64,000 bases of DNA from Chamaecrista fasciculata (lineage: Eukaryota > Streptophyta > Magnoliopsida > Fabales > Fabaceae), in the NCBI GenBank assembly GCA_003254925.1, contig QANZ01029198.1, positions 10,350 to 74,349 of the forward strand, given 5' to 3'. The translations under genes were made by a program, and so were the position numbers. The notes beneath the pieces are model-generated. The model was not told where the DNA came from. It was given only the letters and a program-made list of their open reading frames with translations, and did no database searches. Within the stretch, counting starts at the first letter, position 1. Every line of letters begins with the position of its first letter. Shown here in pieces: positions 12,998 through 26,583 of this stretch.

Positions 12998-15296
12998 CCC
13001 CCCCCCCCCAAATTTCAGTAGTTATTACAAATTAGTCCTAATATAATTTAATTGTATGCATTATAATCCCAACGGCCCCCCTATAGTGTTAAAAAAAAAA
13101 TTCTGGCCCCCCCTTGTTAATATTTCTGGCTCCGTCACTAATCTCACCGGAAACTATCGAACCCAAACCCATCTAACACGTCCGTCGGAGAAATCGAGCC
13201 CACAGTGTGCGTTTTTTGTGTTCGAAGTTCAAAGGCATCGGAAGTTCAAGCATCATCATAATATGCTTCTTCAATTAATTGAAAGGTAACGAAAATTTCA
13301 AATTTTTGGTGTTTTATGTGAATGTAAATGTAAATGTTGGATTGAGCAACAATCATTTGTACATAGGTGGAGAAATTTGAATGTAATTATTGTGTTTTCT
13401 TTAAATGTAATTGTTGTTGGATTGAATGTAATTATTGTATTGAGCAAGAATTTTGTGTTTATAGGTGAAGGAATTTGAGGGGAACCATTTTTATGTATGT
13501 ATGGTTGTGTGAGGGACCATTGTAATCGTATAATGTGTGAGGGACTGAATTGACAATCTATTGTATTAAATTAATACGAGGGACCACATTTGAGGGGTCA
13601 CTATGTTGTTGAGATTGTATTATTAATGTTAGTGTATTGAATGTGGTTGTTCAAATATGATATTTTACAATGAGTTTAGCTTCTTTGTTCATTAGAATAT
13701 GAATGGGTGGTTGGTGAAAATAGTTATGGCATTGAGTTTTGGGGTTGTTGAGAAGAATTAAGGTGATAAAGTAATTATATTGATGGGATTAGATTATTGG
13801 GATTAGATTGTTAATGTTGATGTAAAGTGAAGGAAATAAAGTAATGAGAAAGTATGAATAGTAAAGTGGTATTATTGAATATAATAAGTGTTACTAAGTA
13901 GAAAAATTAATCTTATTTTTTCAGAAGCTTGTTAAATCTACTTGTTGAATTTAATAAGTATTACTAATTGCTTGTTTGCATGTCTACTTTCGATTATAGA
14001 AACTCCATCCTAAGTCTCAACATCATCAATATAATTTTTTCAGAAGCTTCAGTAAAAAAATTAAATACAAAATTAATTAATCATATAACAATATGGTAAT
14101 AATAATATTAGCAAAAAGAAAAGTCAATATCGAAATTTTGAAAAACTAGCATTAGAATTTTTTGGTCATAACTCTTTTTTTTTGGTTGAAATTTTTGGTC
14201 ATAACTATACAGACTTAAACAAGAAATAGTAAAAATGCTTGAATGGAGTGGGCCTTTAATAAGCCCAAAACGAGGGTGATAGGTTTGGCTCAAAGTGAAC
14301 GTTAGTTCAGTATAATATAGCAATTATTCTTTTATGACCAAAAAACAAAAATGGGAAGCAATTTTTCTTTTTGGCAATAAGGGAAGCAATTATTTTAAGC
14401 TTATCAGATAATAAAATAAGTGGTCATTCCTTGTGAATAAGTTTTCATTAGTCAAGTGATCGTAGTAATTTATTTTTTGAGGTCCTTTTTCTATTTATTT
14501 TGTGGTGCCTTTGGTGGTGATTAATGGTATCAATGGCATTTCTAATTTAATTCCTTTTTACCTTCATTACTTTTTCTATTATTAGAGTACCAAAATAATA
14601 CTTATTGTTTATGTCGAGGAAAAAGAAATTAGCTAAAATACATAAAAATCTTTTAAAATTTTATTTACTATATTAGAATTTTCTTAAACTATGGACACTA
14701 ATAACTTCTTGTTAATATTTTTATTAAAGATTTACTTTATATTTTCTTATTATTATTAAATGCAACAATAATTAATTGTAAAATATTGTTATTGTCAAGT
14801 GTGATAAAAATTATACAGTTTTCAAGAACAAAAATAATTTTTCTAAAAAATAAAAAAGCCTTTTGTTATTTTTCACAATTTAAATAACTTACTATATAGT
14901 GATTAAAATTTAATGTGTTCTAGCCTATTAAAATTTAAAAAATTTTAAAAGATTATGACCTATATTTTCATACTTAAAAAATAAGTCATTTAAAATGTGA
15001 AAATTAAATAAAAGTACCTGTTTTTAAAAATGCGAAAACACTGAGTTTGTTTAAAACAGTTTTTTATTTAAAAACAAATCTGTTTAATGCAACTATTTTC
15101 TCAAATCAATTTTTTTTAGGATTACGAACAAATTATTATTCTAAACAATTGAAAAACCAAACCATTTTATAATTGTTTTCTTTCCTATTTTCTTTTGGTA
15201 AATCTCTTTCCTATTTTTTTTTTAAAAAGGCGGAGGGTGTGGAGTCATTATTATTGAGAGGCTTTAACTATTCGATCTTGACCCAAATAAGATTAA
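12998..15296. other. Intergenic sequence without a recognisable gene
   Basis: The part near the gap (13050-13135) has 'ctggctccgtcacta', a string often seen in plant repeats. The rest is AT-rich with short unsupported open frames. Confidence 0.4.
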
Positions 15297-15724
15297 GGAT
15301 AAATTACACTTTGGTACCCTGTGGTTTGACCCTATTTCACTTTGGTACCCTGTGGTTTGAAACCTGACACTTTAGTACCCTGTGGTATTCTCCATTAACA
15401 CTTTGGTACCCTTTGGAGCTATTTTGTAATTTAACTATAACAAATTTTGTAAAAATTATATATTGACCTCAAAATATTTTAAAGTTTTCATTTTAGTCTC
15501 TAAATAATATGTATTTAGGGACCTATTTGTAATTTTTTAAAAAAATTTTGGGGTCAATGTGTAATTTTTGCAAAATTTGTTATGGTTAAAATTACAAAAT
15601 AGCTCCAAAAGATACCAAAGTGTTAATGGAGAATACCACAGGGCACCAAAGGGTCAAGTTTCAAACCACAGGGTACCAAAGTGAAATAGGGTCAAATCAC
15701 AGAGTACCAAAGTGTAATTTACTC
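15297..15724. mobile_element. Foldback Mutator-like MITE, 'ctttggtaccctgtgg' family, 428 bp
   Basis: Long inverted arms pair around a centre near 15510. Each arm is a tandem series of units based on 'cactttggtaccctgtggtt'. The 9-bp direct repeat TAAGATTAA lies at 15288-15296 and 15725-15733. There is no coding capacity. Sister copies are at 30871, 31659 and 35713, with more distant ones at 57606 and 61465. Confidence 0.88.
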
Positions 15725-15733
15725 TAAGATTAA

Positions 15734-17462
15734 TATTCACCTAAAGTATTAATAAATTGGTGTAGAAAAAATGACAAATAAGTGTAGAAACCATGGTTAT
15801 AAAAAATAAAAAAATAAAAAAAATAAAAAAAAAAAAAAGAAAGAGAGGATGTTTCCATGACATTTTAATAATTATTATCAAATGTTGCAACTCTCATAGG
15901 AAAGAAAACAATTAGTGGCAGAAGATGTGTTTTCATTAATGCCAACTGTATCAAGAAAAACATCAATCATTTCTAAAATTTTAAAATTTGGTTTGAAGAA
16001 TTGTTTTTTAAAAAGAGATTCAAATAGGTCTTATGTGTCAGCCCAAAATACAAATAGGTCTTATGTATACTTAATTTATTTTTTTCATCTTAAAGATTTA
16101 TTAGTGATTTACCAAAAAGTTTTGCAAATGACCCAAGATTTACACCCCTTTTTTGGTCAGTCTAGAAGTCTGAAGGAAATATATAAAATATTGGACTAAA
16201 AGAAGATCAGATTCAGAAATTATAGATTTCAGGAACATCCTAAAAAGCTGTGTTGACTATAATAATCTCTAAAAGTCTAAAGTAGCATCTGAAAATTTGG
16301 CTACTAGTGATTCATAATAATATCTCTTTTTGTTTTTTAATCAACACAATAATCATATCTCTTTGGACTTTATCATCCATGTACACTTTCCAGTAAGTGC
16401 TGCTCACTTAACAAAAATAATTCAGTCCATCACTACTCAATGCTTAATTAATGAAGAAGAGAATGAGAACTTTTGTTTTCCTAATGAGATTAAGAAAAAT
16501 CTCCAAAATACTCAAAATCTCTTAAATGATGAAGAAAGTATAGCTTTAGGAAATGGGTGTAGTCAATATTGAATTTAGTGCAATTTGAAGGAAGAGATGA
16601 AGAAAACAAATGTGATTTTAAATGATGGTTCCGTACATTGAATGCTTCTATTGATTTGTATTTAGTTCATATATGAAGAAAACAAATGTGACTTTGTGCA
16701 GATCTAAATGAAGTTCATATATATATATATATATATATATCATATACTAATTGATATGCAAATATTACTGTAAATTTTAGTTATTAAAATATATATACAT
16801 TGTTGAAAAAAATTGTCTAATACACTATTCAAACGATCATATAATAAATTAATAATACATCACATTAATTTAGCGATGCATCAACTAATCAAAATCAATG
16901 CAAACCACTTAATAATTGAATTGAGTTGTATCCGTTGATTTTAAGCTAGAAATGTTTAGCTTGATTGTGATTTGTGAACTCAATTTAACCCAACATATCG
17001 TTGTTCAAAAAAAAAAACATGTCCCTTATTCCTATCAATTTATGATTTTTAGTGTTCACACATTCTCTCAATCACTCTTAATACTGTTTTCTTTTGTTAT
17101 ATTTTTTTTAATTGATTGTTGTATTAATTATCTTTGTTAATGCTCTAGTACACTTTTTAAGTATTTATTATTTAATGATACATAAGAACTGTTGCTTACA
17201 AGGTACAAGAAAACTTGGCTTACATGTTAGTATATATATATATATATATAGTTATGCTTGTAATTTACAAGATTTCTTTTTTTTTTTTAATAAATATTCT
17301 TTTAGAAAAATAGAATACATCAGTTTGTCAGTCAATCCAACCAATGCCTGTAAAACACTGCTCTATTAATTAATGGCTAAGATGAGACTTCAAAAACACG
17401 CTCGGTTAGTTTTCTCTTGATTATGATTATTAAGTGCACTAATAAATTATATATTTCTATTA
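15734..17462. other. AT-rich intergenic sequence
   Basis: Contains an (AT)n microsatellite at about 16717-16740 and another at about 17232-17250. Open frames at 15915-16199 and 16330-16572 encode no domain I recognise. I do not call them genes. Confidence 0.4.
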
Positions 17463-18306
17463 GGCAAAAGTATTGTTGGTATCCCAAACGTATATGGTCA
17501 TTTTTAGTTATATTTTTAATGTTTTTTTGTGTCAGTTATACCTCAAACATTTTACATTTGAGTCAATTATACTTCAATCTCTAACTAATTACAGAATAAT
17601 CCAAAATGTTTGTCATCTTTAACAAATAGGTCTTTAGGAGCCATTAACAACCCTCCTTCTCTTACCCTAAAACATTACCACCAGACTTCATTGTCGCCGT
17701 CCACTCTGTCCTCGTTTTTGTCGACATGTCGTCGTCGTCCTCAGCTTCTTAGTCTCCCCTAAATTACGTCATTCACATAATTTTTCCTTCCCTTACAACC
17801 TCGCATCTCTCACTCATCTTCTTTATTTGTCTCGATCTCTCTCCAAAGAGGTTTTGAAGTTACCTTACTTTTCAATTTCGACAAAGCACGACGGCACCGC
17901 CACCAAAGATTGTGTGTTAATGCCGAGAGCTAGAGCTATTGGTATTTCTGCTCGATTTCTCTATGTTTGAGGCTCACTGACGAGTTTATGTGTAGTTGGC
18001 GGAATTGTGAAAAATAGAGGGGAGAAATTTTTCGTGTTTCTCAATTGCAGGGATCAATTCGTTAAAGATGACAAACATTTTGAATTTTTCTGTAATTAAT
18101 TAGGGACTTGTGTGAAAGAAAGATCTTGAGAGAATAGAGGATTTCTAAATAATGAAAACTTAAGGACCTTAAAACAAAAAAAATGTCGGGTTGTTGTATA
18201 ATTGACTCAAATTTAAAATGTTGAGAGTATAATTAACCAAAAAAATATATAAAAAATATAACTGAAAATAACCTCATACATTGAGAGTACCAATAATATT
18301 TTTACC
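17463..18306. mobile_element. Foldback element, about 844 bp
   Basis: The left arm 'ggcaaaagtattgttggtat' mirrors the right end, which reads ...accaataatatttttacc. The arms continue inward (for example 'atttgagtcaattatac' against 'tataattgactcaaat'). The middle, about 17650-18050, is C-rich and unlike the arms. It could be captured host sequence, but no protein was recognised. The target duplication is unclear. Confidence 0.7.
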
Positions 18307-18645
18307 TCTGTATAAGAGAAACTTAACATGATGCACACTTCTTCCAACAAGATATATGGATCAAATTTCAATTAAACTGATCATTATCCGTTCGTTTTTT
18401 TTTTATTATTAGTGACTGAAAAAGAGTTATATACGTATATTACAAAACATGATAGCGATACAATATTATTTTCACACCATAGAGGTTTTTATATTTTAGT
18501 TCTTACATATATAATGATTGACAATTGATCGAATACTTTTGTGTACATCTACATTATCTTATTACTCCGTAATTGTTTTGTCTTTTGGTGTGTGATTCTT
18601 ATGATCTTAATTAGAATAAGATGAAGCTCATAATGGATGCATGTT

Positions 18646-18676
<31 letters not shown>

Positions 18677-21249
18677 GATAGATGATCAAGAACATGGAAT
18701 GATTCTTTTTGGCAAATATGAAAGGTTGTCGACAGAGTCCCGCAACTTAGGGAGAAGTTATAATCTAAGCAACTTAAATTCAAGATTTATGGGCCATACA
18801 CATGCATGTCTCTTCTTCTTGGCATTAAATATTGTTTTTGTCTTCTAATTTCACTCACAATGGATAATGATTAACGTCTCTAAATATTCTCTAATTTATC
18901 TTTAAAATTTATTTATTGAGTTAAAAAGTTTTTTATTACTCATATACCAAGGTTTTGCCTCAATAAATCCATATTCAATAATTATAGTGGTAGAATTTCC
19001 TAATAGAGATAATTGTATTTAATGTTTCGAACTCAAAACTTTATTTATGTAATACTAACCATTTATCATTTAGACCAACTTCATTTTTATGAGCTCCAAT
19101 TTGAATTATGCGATAGATAATTTGTTTTGAGTGAAATAAATAATTAGGGTTAAGTATATTTTGAAGTCCCAGATCGCTTAATTTAAGGGTCTTCTAACTT
19201 TATAATATCCTGAGACAACCCTCTCTTATTAAGAGCTTTTTTGATGTGAGTTAGGTCTTTGTACATAATATCAAAGCTTGATTTGAGTATATGTAGATGA
19301 ATGAGCCTTAATGTAAGCTGCTCTAAAGGATAACCCATTGGTTTCACATAATATATTTTCATATATATGAATTTATATAAAAAGTCAAAACAAATAAAAT
19401 ATAAAACTTCAAATATATTATTGTATATATTAATATAATTAATCCATTATATCCTATCAAATTTTTAATGTAAGACAAAAATGTGTGACTTTAAAATCTT
19501 ATTTCGACATAAAAAGTTACTCATTTAATTTTTTTCAGCATGTTTTATGTTCAAGAATTAAAAAATTTATAGAGACTGAGATGAAACTGATTTTATTATT
19601 TATTTAGGTTGGAGTTTGAGTACAAAAAATGTATTTTTATTTTATATTTTTTGGTTAAACCATGGGTTTCTCCCGTCTATCTGCGTAACGGTTTAGGAGA
19701 AAACTAATCTTATTTGAGCCTCAGAGACGAAACGGTCAGAGTCCTCCCAACAATATAAACTCTAGGGATTGAACCTAAAAATCTCATTTTGATCCTCAAA
19801 TTATGAGATTAATTTTATTTTGATTATAAAATTATTTTTTGTTCTATTTTGGTTATCAAGCATTTGTATTTGTTTTGTTTTAGCCCTCAAAATATGATTT
19901 CGTTTAAGATAAATCACTTCTCTCTTAAAAATATATCAGCTAAAGTACGTATGAGTGTATGACTAATAGTATGACTAGTGTATGTTAAATCATAAATATG
20001 AGATAAAATAAGAAAATATGGGAAAAAATAGAGAAATGTGAATGAGGTAATATTAAATCTTCACCACCCATAACTTATACTTCACATAATTTAGCATATT
20101 TGTCAGTACATCTATTTCTTTTTCTCTCATATATGTCATAAAATGTGAATTAACAAAAAGAGAAATAATAAAATTAATTAAAATGTAAAATTTTAAAGAG
20201 AGTAAATTAGAAACGAAAATAAAAATTAAGGTAAAATTTAAAAAGAAATGATACTTTTGCCCATAATTTATCACTATATAAAAATCATACCTGTCGCTTT
20301 ATCTTAGCATTGACTTTAATTAACATCATGAAGAGCACACACTTTTACAGATGTCACCCTATTAATTTGAAGAGCTCTAACTAATAATACATTTTTAAAA
20401 ATAAATTATCTTGTGAAACGTATAACATGATAATCAGTAAGTGATACGTATGTGCATCCTATCATTGATCTATCATAGAATTTAAAAGTATAAAATAGTA
20501 ATGAGAAAGAGTAATTAACAATAGTTTAATTATACTTAATTAGAAGTTGTGATTGTGATTAATAATGAAGCTTCCTAGCTAATTAATTCCCTGCATATAA
20601 AAATAGTGGAATTTGTGAGCTGAAGATGCATAGCATATTAGCATATATACTACCATACATGTGGATTGGATTCATCAAATAATGAAGGAGTGAGAGTCGT
20701 GAAATCTTTGGCTTCTATATGCATAGTACTAAATAATCCATCATAATTTGTATTGCCAAATCAGAGATCAGATCGTGTACCTTTTGTTGAAGTGAAAACG
20801 ACATACTCGAACCTGCAAGAAAACACAGAAAACGACACCTCTCAGACATGTGGCTTCCTAATTACCACTACACGCAATCCTCCAAATCGACCAACGTACA
20901 CATCACGCGTCGTCGTTTTGTTTCTTCCGTGCGGCGTTTTTCCATTTTCATTAATTACATTTATTATTTATAGTTTTTATTCTTTTTTTTTTGGTACAAT
21001 AGTTTTTATTCTTTACCCTCCCATTTCTGCGGCCGCTTTTGCTCACAAAGGGATCTAAAAAAAAAAATAACTATTTTTTATTTGCAATTATTGTTGTGTT
21101 TTATAAAAATGTTTTGAATATTATTAAATGGTATTAATATTTTTGTATTAATAAAAAAGGTAACTATTTTTTATTTACAATTATTGTCGTTTTGTTTTTA
21201 ATTTTTTTTTACCTGACGTTTTGTTTTTTATTTGAATTTATATATAATG
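18307..21249. other. AT-rich intergenic sequence
   Basis: An (AT)n microsatellite lies at about 18653-18676. The region 19640-19830 has moderately complex, repeat-like sequence of unknown class. Short open frames lack any recognisable domain. Confidence 0.4.
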
Positions 21250-21968
21250 GTCAAAACCTCAAATTGGTCCTAAATTTATAGGTTAGATTTTAAATTGGTA
21301 CTAAATGTTTCATTTGTCTCAAATTAGCCCTACATGTTTTCATAAGTTCTCAAATTAGTCTCAAACTAATAAATATGTGGTTATATCTCTCTCTCATTTC
21401 AAGTTCAAAGCGAAGAATCTAAAGTTACAAGTTTTTTTTAACTTTTATTTTCTTTCGTCAATTGAGACTCTTAACAAATAAGTTTAAATCAAGTCCTAAT
21501 AGTAGATCACTTGTTTTACAGTTAAATAAACAAAGTTTAGTTATATCTTTTTCATTTCAAGTCCAAATTAATAAAATGAGTTCAAAATTATATGTTAATT
21601 CTTAAAAGAAAAGTTTCTTTCTTGAGTAGATAGTAACGAGGCAAAATATATAATGAGGGGAGGAAGAGAAATGTGTATGGAATGTAATGTATAATAATAA
21701 AACAAAAAATGTAGACTTGTACAAGCTAGGAATCAAACTAGTACCATACCTAATAAGAAGAAAAGTACATAGACCAATTAAACCATGTTCATGGTAATTT
21801 GTATCCCTACATGTGTGTGAAGACAATGAGGTTAAATTGAATTTCAGAAATAGTTTTAACACTAATTTAAGAAATTATAAAAATATGTAGGACTAATTTA
21901 AAATAAATGAAATATTTATGATCAATTTAAAATATACCCATATATTTAAGATTAATTAAAATTTTGAC
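21250..21968. mobile_element. Degraded foldback element
   Basis: The left arm 'gtcaaaacctcaaattggtc' is answered by a diverged inverted arm ending ...attaaaattttgac. The internal units ('aaattggtcctaaat' type) match the style of the other foldback elements. No clean target duplication. Confidence 0.5.
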
Positions 21969-23094
21969 TTATAAATGATTTACGAGTTGTCAACAAATTA
22001 GTAATATGGTCATCCATTTTATGCAAATATTGATTAATCGTTTGACTTATTAAAGATTGGATTTAGTTTGGCACATTAAACATTAGCTGCATAAAAGTTA
22101 GCAATTTCTACATGTGTTTATATTATAAATCTTCAAAATTTTAACTAATAAGCAAAATAAATATATGGCCATATGGGTACGTAACTTACTTAGAAAAATA
22201 CAAGAGATCATAAAATATTTAGGTCATTTACATTCCAAAAAAAAATGTATAAAGAATGGAAAATTTGAAAGCATTATTGTTATATTTTTGCCATATTAAG
22301 TTAGTGAGTCATAACACGACACAGAAATTGTTTTAAAAAGTGGATTAGTGTTAGTTTTGGGCCAAAAGGTTTCTTTATTGGCGTGATACAATCTTGAACC
22401 TAAATTCTGGCTGGTTTTATTAATAATTTTTTGAATGAACATGTTTCAAATAAAACAAATAAATCAAACTTGGCCTAATAATAATATAATAGATAAAGGT
22501 GTTTAAAGTCGATCCAAATTGATTTAATTAAATTAAAATAAAATCCAACTAAACTAAATAATAAATAGTTTGATTTGACTAAAAATGAATTAAAATTTAA
22601 TAGTTTGGTCTGACTACTAGTTTAAACTTTCACTACTAGAAAAATCAAAATTTGTGACGGATTTTTGTGACGGATATGATCCGGTCACAAAATACTACTG
22701 TTAGTGATGAATTTGTGAGGGATTCAACATTTCCTCACTAATTTTATGGAATTAGTTAAATTAGTGAGGAATATTTGTTACAAATTATGGTCCGTCACTA
22801 ATATAAAAAAATTGTGAGAGAAATCTGACCTTTTAAAATTGTGACAACCTATAATTTATATCTAATAAAAAATATATATCTATTTCATATTTAAAAAGTC
22901 CTAAAAACAATTACCTAGCGCCATACTTGAAATTTTTTCAACCAAAAACTTTTCAATTCCCTCCATTGTTGCCGCTAAACTCATACCCCAAATTTTTTAG
23001 GTTTCATTTTCTTTTCTCAACTTGTATTATTCTGGCTCATTCTTGTTCATTCTCTTAGCTTCTCTTCACTCAAAACATTAACCCTAGACACTAT

Positions 23095-23192
23095 GCCTTC
23101 TTTGGTTCAAGCATTGACGCCTTCTTTGGTTCAAGTAGGGGCGCCTTCGTTTGGTTCAAGCAGCGACGCCTTCGTCCGGTTCAAGCAGCGAT
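23095..23192. repeat. Minisatellite, four units of about 24 bp
   Basis: The unit 'gccttctttggttcaagca' is repeated four times with small changes inside the CACTA element, ahead of a GC-richer segment that ends in a possible splice donor (gccg|gtaagc, about 23280). The open frame through it is short and unrecognised. Confidence 0.75.
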
Positions 23193-24634
23193 GCATCCGC
23201 TTCAACGGCTTTCAGCAACGACGGTGGCGACTCTAGGCAGTGGTGGTGACGACTTTGGGTTCGCAGAGAAGCATCCTCGCCGGTAAGCGTTTCAGCTCCG
23301 ATTTCGAGTTCTGCTTTGCTTTAATTTGCCTTCGTTTTGTTCCGATTTTAGTCTTTGCTTCGATTAATTGTTTCGATTTTAGGAGTTTGGTTCATGTTGC
23401 TCGTTGCTGTGTGTGGGCTGTGGCTTTCTCTGATCGTTGCTTCGATTAATTTCCCTTCGTCAGTGGTAAGCTTTTTGGTTTTACAGTTTCGATTCTATCT
23501 CTCTCTCTCACTTCGATTTCCATACTTCATTTCTACGCTTCAAGGTATGATGCTGAGAATATATGAGAAAACATTGGTAATTTAGTAGAAAACATTGGCT
23601 TTATGAAACCAAAATGACATATGGATATAGAGATTATATAAGTCCCTTACTAGTGCATATTCCCCTGTTTCAAATATTCGAAGATCCAAGACCTGTTATA
23701 TGAGATTCACACATTCAATTAGTGTTGGTAATTTCTTGTTTGATGCTTCATGGATTTGAACATATATATGAGATTCACTTTGCTATCTTTTATGTTTGTG
23801 GTTTTCTTTGGTGATGTTTTAGCTCCAACTAGTAGGGTACAGCTTACATGGTTTATCTTTTATTGATTATAATAGCAACTGATATTGACTGTTTCTTATG
23901 TATACAAGTGTGGATATTTTTCAAATGATGTAGATCTCCTTTAACAACCACTTCAAATTGTTTGCAGATTTCTTTTTCCTGACCTTGCTTTTCCTCCTAA
24001 ATTAGGTGTTCTTTTCGAACTGTGAAGTTGTCATAATTTCATCCAGCTGTTAAATGTTGTTGACAAATTTTGCAGGTTTGTTTCCTGCCTTGCTTTTTTC
24101 ATGATCAGGAATGCACTTAAGGCCATCTCATCTTTGGAAGTGGTGATTCAACAGTGAGTGACTAAAATAACTTTGCATGGTTTAGACTGTTCACATTGTT
24201 CTCTGCCGTTCTTTTTTGATTTGGTTTTGGCTTCTTGGAGGTTGCTTTATTAATTAAGGCTCCACTATTCTGCCCCCTTTCTCACTATTAATTCAATAAT
24301 ATGAGATGATGTTGTTGTTACTATCTTTAATCTCTGTCACTTGCTAATATGCGCCACTCCTTTACTGAATATTCAAGATGTGTTGATGTCTTTGGCTTAT
24401 TAATAAACAAGTCTGTGTAGATTATTGGAACATTATGGAATTGGAGCTGTTTGAGGCACATTGTAATTTAAAGAATTTTTAAGTAGCTATTGCAAACTTG
24501 ATGGGACTTCAGGTGCTGACTTTCTTCTTGATAACTTTGTTTGATTGTTAAAATTAACTATTGCCCTTCTCTTACACCCTTTCCCCCCTTCCTTTTAATG
24601 CTTTCTAGTTATTAATCATAATTTGATTATGCAG

Positions 24635-25260
24635 AGTATGAGAGAGACTCATAATTACTTATCACATCTATTGGATGATCCTAATGTAGGACTGTTGTTC
24701 CCTGCTAAAGCTAAACATTATCTCTCATTGACCAGTGGTGGTCTAGGTATTGTTTTCAAAATTATATAATTATATAACATTGAAATCCCAAAGTTACAAG
24801 TATACATTGACTTTCCCCAATCCCTCTGCTTAACAGATTCAAAAGTTTGGCCTTAATTCAAAAGTTGCAGAGTTCATATACATGTGTGATGGTTATCCAA
24901 GGTAATTCCTGCAAGCTGGCTCATTTCTTTTCCTATTTTATATTTTCCATGGGTTCACTGCTTCTTAAGCCTTGCCCCTATTTATTAGGATAATGGATTA
25001 ATTCCTTCTTGCTCCATTGACAGTGATCCTGAGCTCATATATCTCACTGATGGTGCTAGCAAAGGTGTGATGCAGATCCTAAATACTATCATCCGAGGTC
25101 AAAGGGATGGGGTAACATTTTTTCTATTTCTTAGTATGCTTCTTTTGGTATTCATTACCATTTCAAAGAAATTTCCAACACTTCTTTTGCCCAGGTTTTG
25201 GTTCCTGTACCACAATACCCACTCCATTGGATTTGCTCAACTATTGTTTGGATTTTTTTT
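24635..25260 (+). pseudogene. Captured alanine aminotransferase gene fragment
   Basis: Four exon-like pieces with matching GT-AG boundaries read as consecutive parts of plant alanine aminotransferase, the PLP enzyme interconverting alanine and pyruvate. 24635-24746 gives LDDPNVGLLFPAKAKHYLSL then TSGGL. About 24834-24901 gives VAEFIYMCDGYP. 25024-25111 gives SDPELIYLTDGASKGVMQIL and on to RGQRDG. 25195 onward gives VLVPVPQYPLHW. The first piece lacks a few family residues before AKHY, the second is frameshifted upstream of VAEF, and the PLP-lysine region and C-terminus are absent, so no enzyme can be made. Retained introns point to capture as DNA rather than from mRNA. The fragment lies wholly inside the CACTA element. 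Confidence 0.85.
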
Positions 25261-25532
25261 TTGTGGTTTAAACTCTAGGCGTTTTGGAGAGTTCGAATTG
25301 AAGCTACATTTGCCTTGGCTACTACAGCATCTAAGGTATTCAAATGCTTGGCTATCTTATGCAGCTCGAATTGTACATTTCTACTACTCTAGTGCACTAT
25401 TCTATGATTTGTTGTCGCATTAGAATTCTCTGTTTCAGATATGTAAGGGCTTGGATTCTTGTTCTTTGTTAATTAGCATATAACATGTATGTGCTGGATA
25501 TGTGTTTTCCCTCTGCTGGTGTCTGTACGTAT

Positions 25533-25586
25533 AACCTGCATCATGCTTTTATTAATTAGCGTATAACCTGCATCATGCTTTTATTA
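25533..25586. repeat. Tandem 33-bp duplication
   Basis: The string 'gtataacctgcatcatgctt' occurs at about 25529 and again at about 25561 inside the CACTA element. Confidence 0.8.
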
Positions 25587-26014
25587 CAAACATGATGCAT
25601 TGAGAAAGACTATGTACAGAACACTGATGTGTGATTTTTTCAGAAAGTAACAGCAGAAAATGAGGAATTACAAAACCAGCTTTGTACCTAATAATATGAA
25701 AATGAAATTGAATATTGAACCCTTCTCTCCATTCTTCTTCCCCCCCAAAGAGTAAAGGGCTAATTTTATAGTTTACTCCCATTTGATTTTTGCCCCTTTG
25801 TTTTTTGAATTGTTTGTTCAGCTCTTTCGTGATTTATTTGATCTTGCAATAATTTCCTTTTTCTGGTGTTATGTTGTTTTTTTGCTGGTGATTTTTGCTG
25901 CTGTACTATAGTGGTTTTACTGGTTTAATGAAGTTTCTATGGGAATTCATGTTCTGTTATGATTGCATACAAGATGTTTGATCAATTGCTCAAGTGAAAA
26001 AAGTAAATTTAAGT

Positions 26015-26285
26015 CAGTTTCAATGCTTTTTCAAGTGTCTTTAGTGTCCTAATTTTGCTGTCATGATGTGGTGTCCATTTAGGGCCTTTTAAATGTTAGT
26101 TTTTCATGGTTTCCATGTTGTTTTGGTGGCTGAAATTTTGGACTGTTTTGATGACGTTTTAAGCACACTTTGGAGCTAGTTTTGATGCTTTTTTCAAGTG
26201 TCTTTGGTGTCCTAACTTTGCTGTCATGATGTGGTGTCCATTAAGGGTCTTTTAAGTGTTTGTTTTTCATGGTTTCCTTGTAGAT
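26015..26285. repeat. Direct duplication, two units of about 155 bp
   Basis: The string 'gctgtcatgatgtggtgtcc' and its neighbours occur at about 26058 and about 26219, with flanking text such as 'tttttcatggtttcc' shared. It is internal to the CACTA element. Confidence 0.8.
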
Positions 26286-26463
26286 TTGATGGCTGAAAAT
26301 TTGGATTATTTAGTGATGTTTTGGACTATTTATGCATATGTAGTACACTTGATTTAATTTGAAACAGAATTTAGTGGGTACTTTAATTTCATTTCATGTC
26401 TTTCTTTGCATTTTAGACACTGATTTAATTTTTCCTATAGCTAGCTTCAGAATTTTGTGAAAA

Positions 26464-26583
26464 CTTGAACCAGAAACTGATTCAATCTTTGAACCAGAAA
26501 CTGGTTCAAGTTTGAAACAGAAACTGGTTCAATCTTGAACCAATAATTGGTTCAAAGATTGAACCAGAAAATTCTGGTTCAAA
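26464..26583. repeat. Palindromic tandem array, 'ttgaaccagaaactggttca'
   Basis: About five head-to-tail copies of a short unit that is its own inverted repeat (ttgaacca...tggttcaa). It lies inside the CACTA element and could fold into a series of small hairpins. Confidence 0.8.

Noticed and set aside
12040..13011. 323-codon open frame on the minus strand
   Set aside because: It consists almost entirely of undetermined bases; its openness is an artefact of the gap.
25067..25423. 118-codon plus-strand open frame in the CACTA element
   Set aside because: It starts in an alanine aminotransferase exon but reads through the intron in a chance frame; the exon-level reading explains the similarity better.
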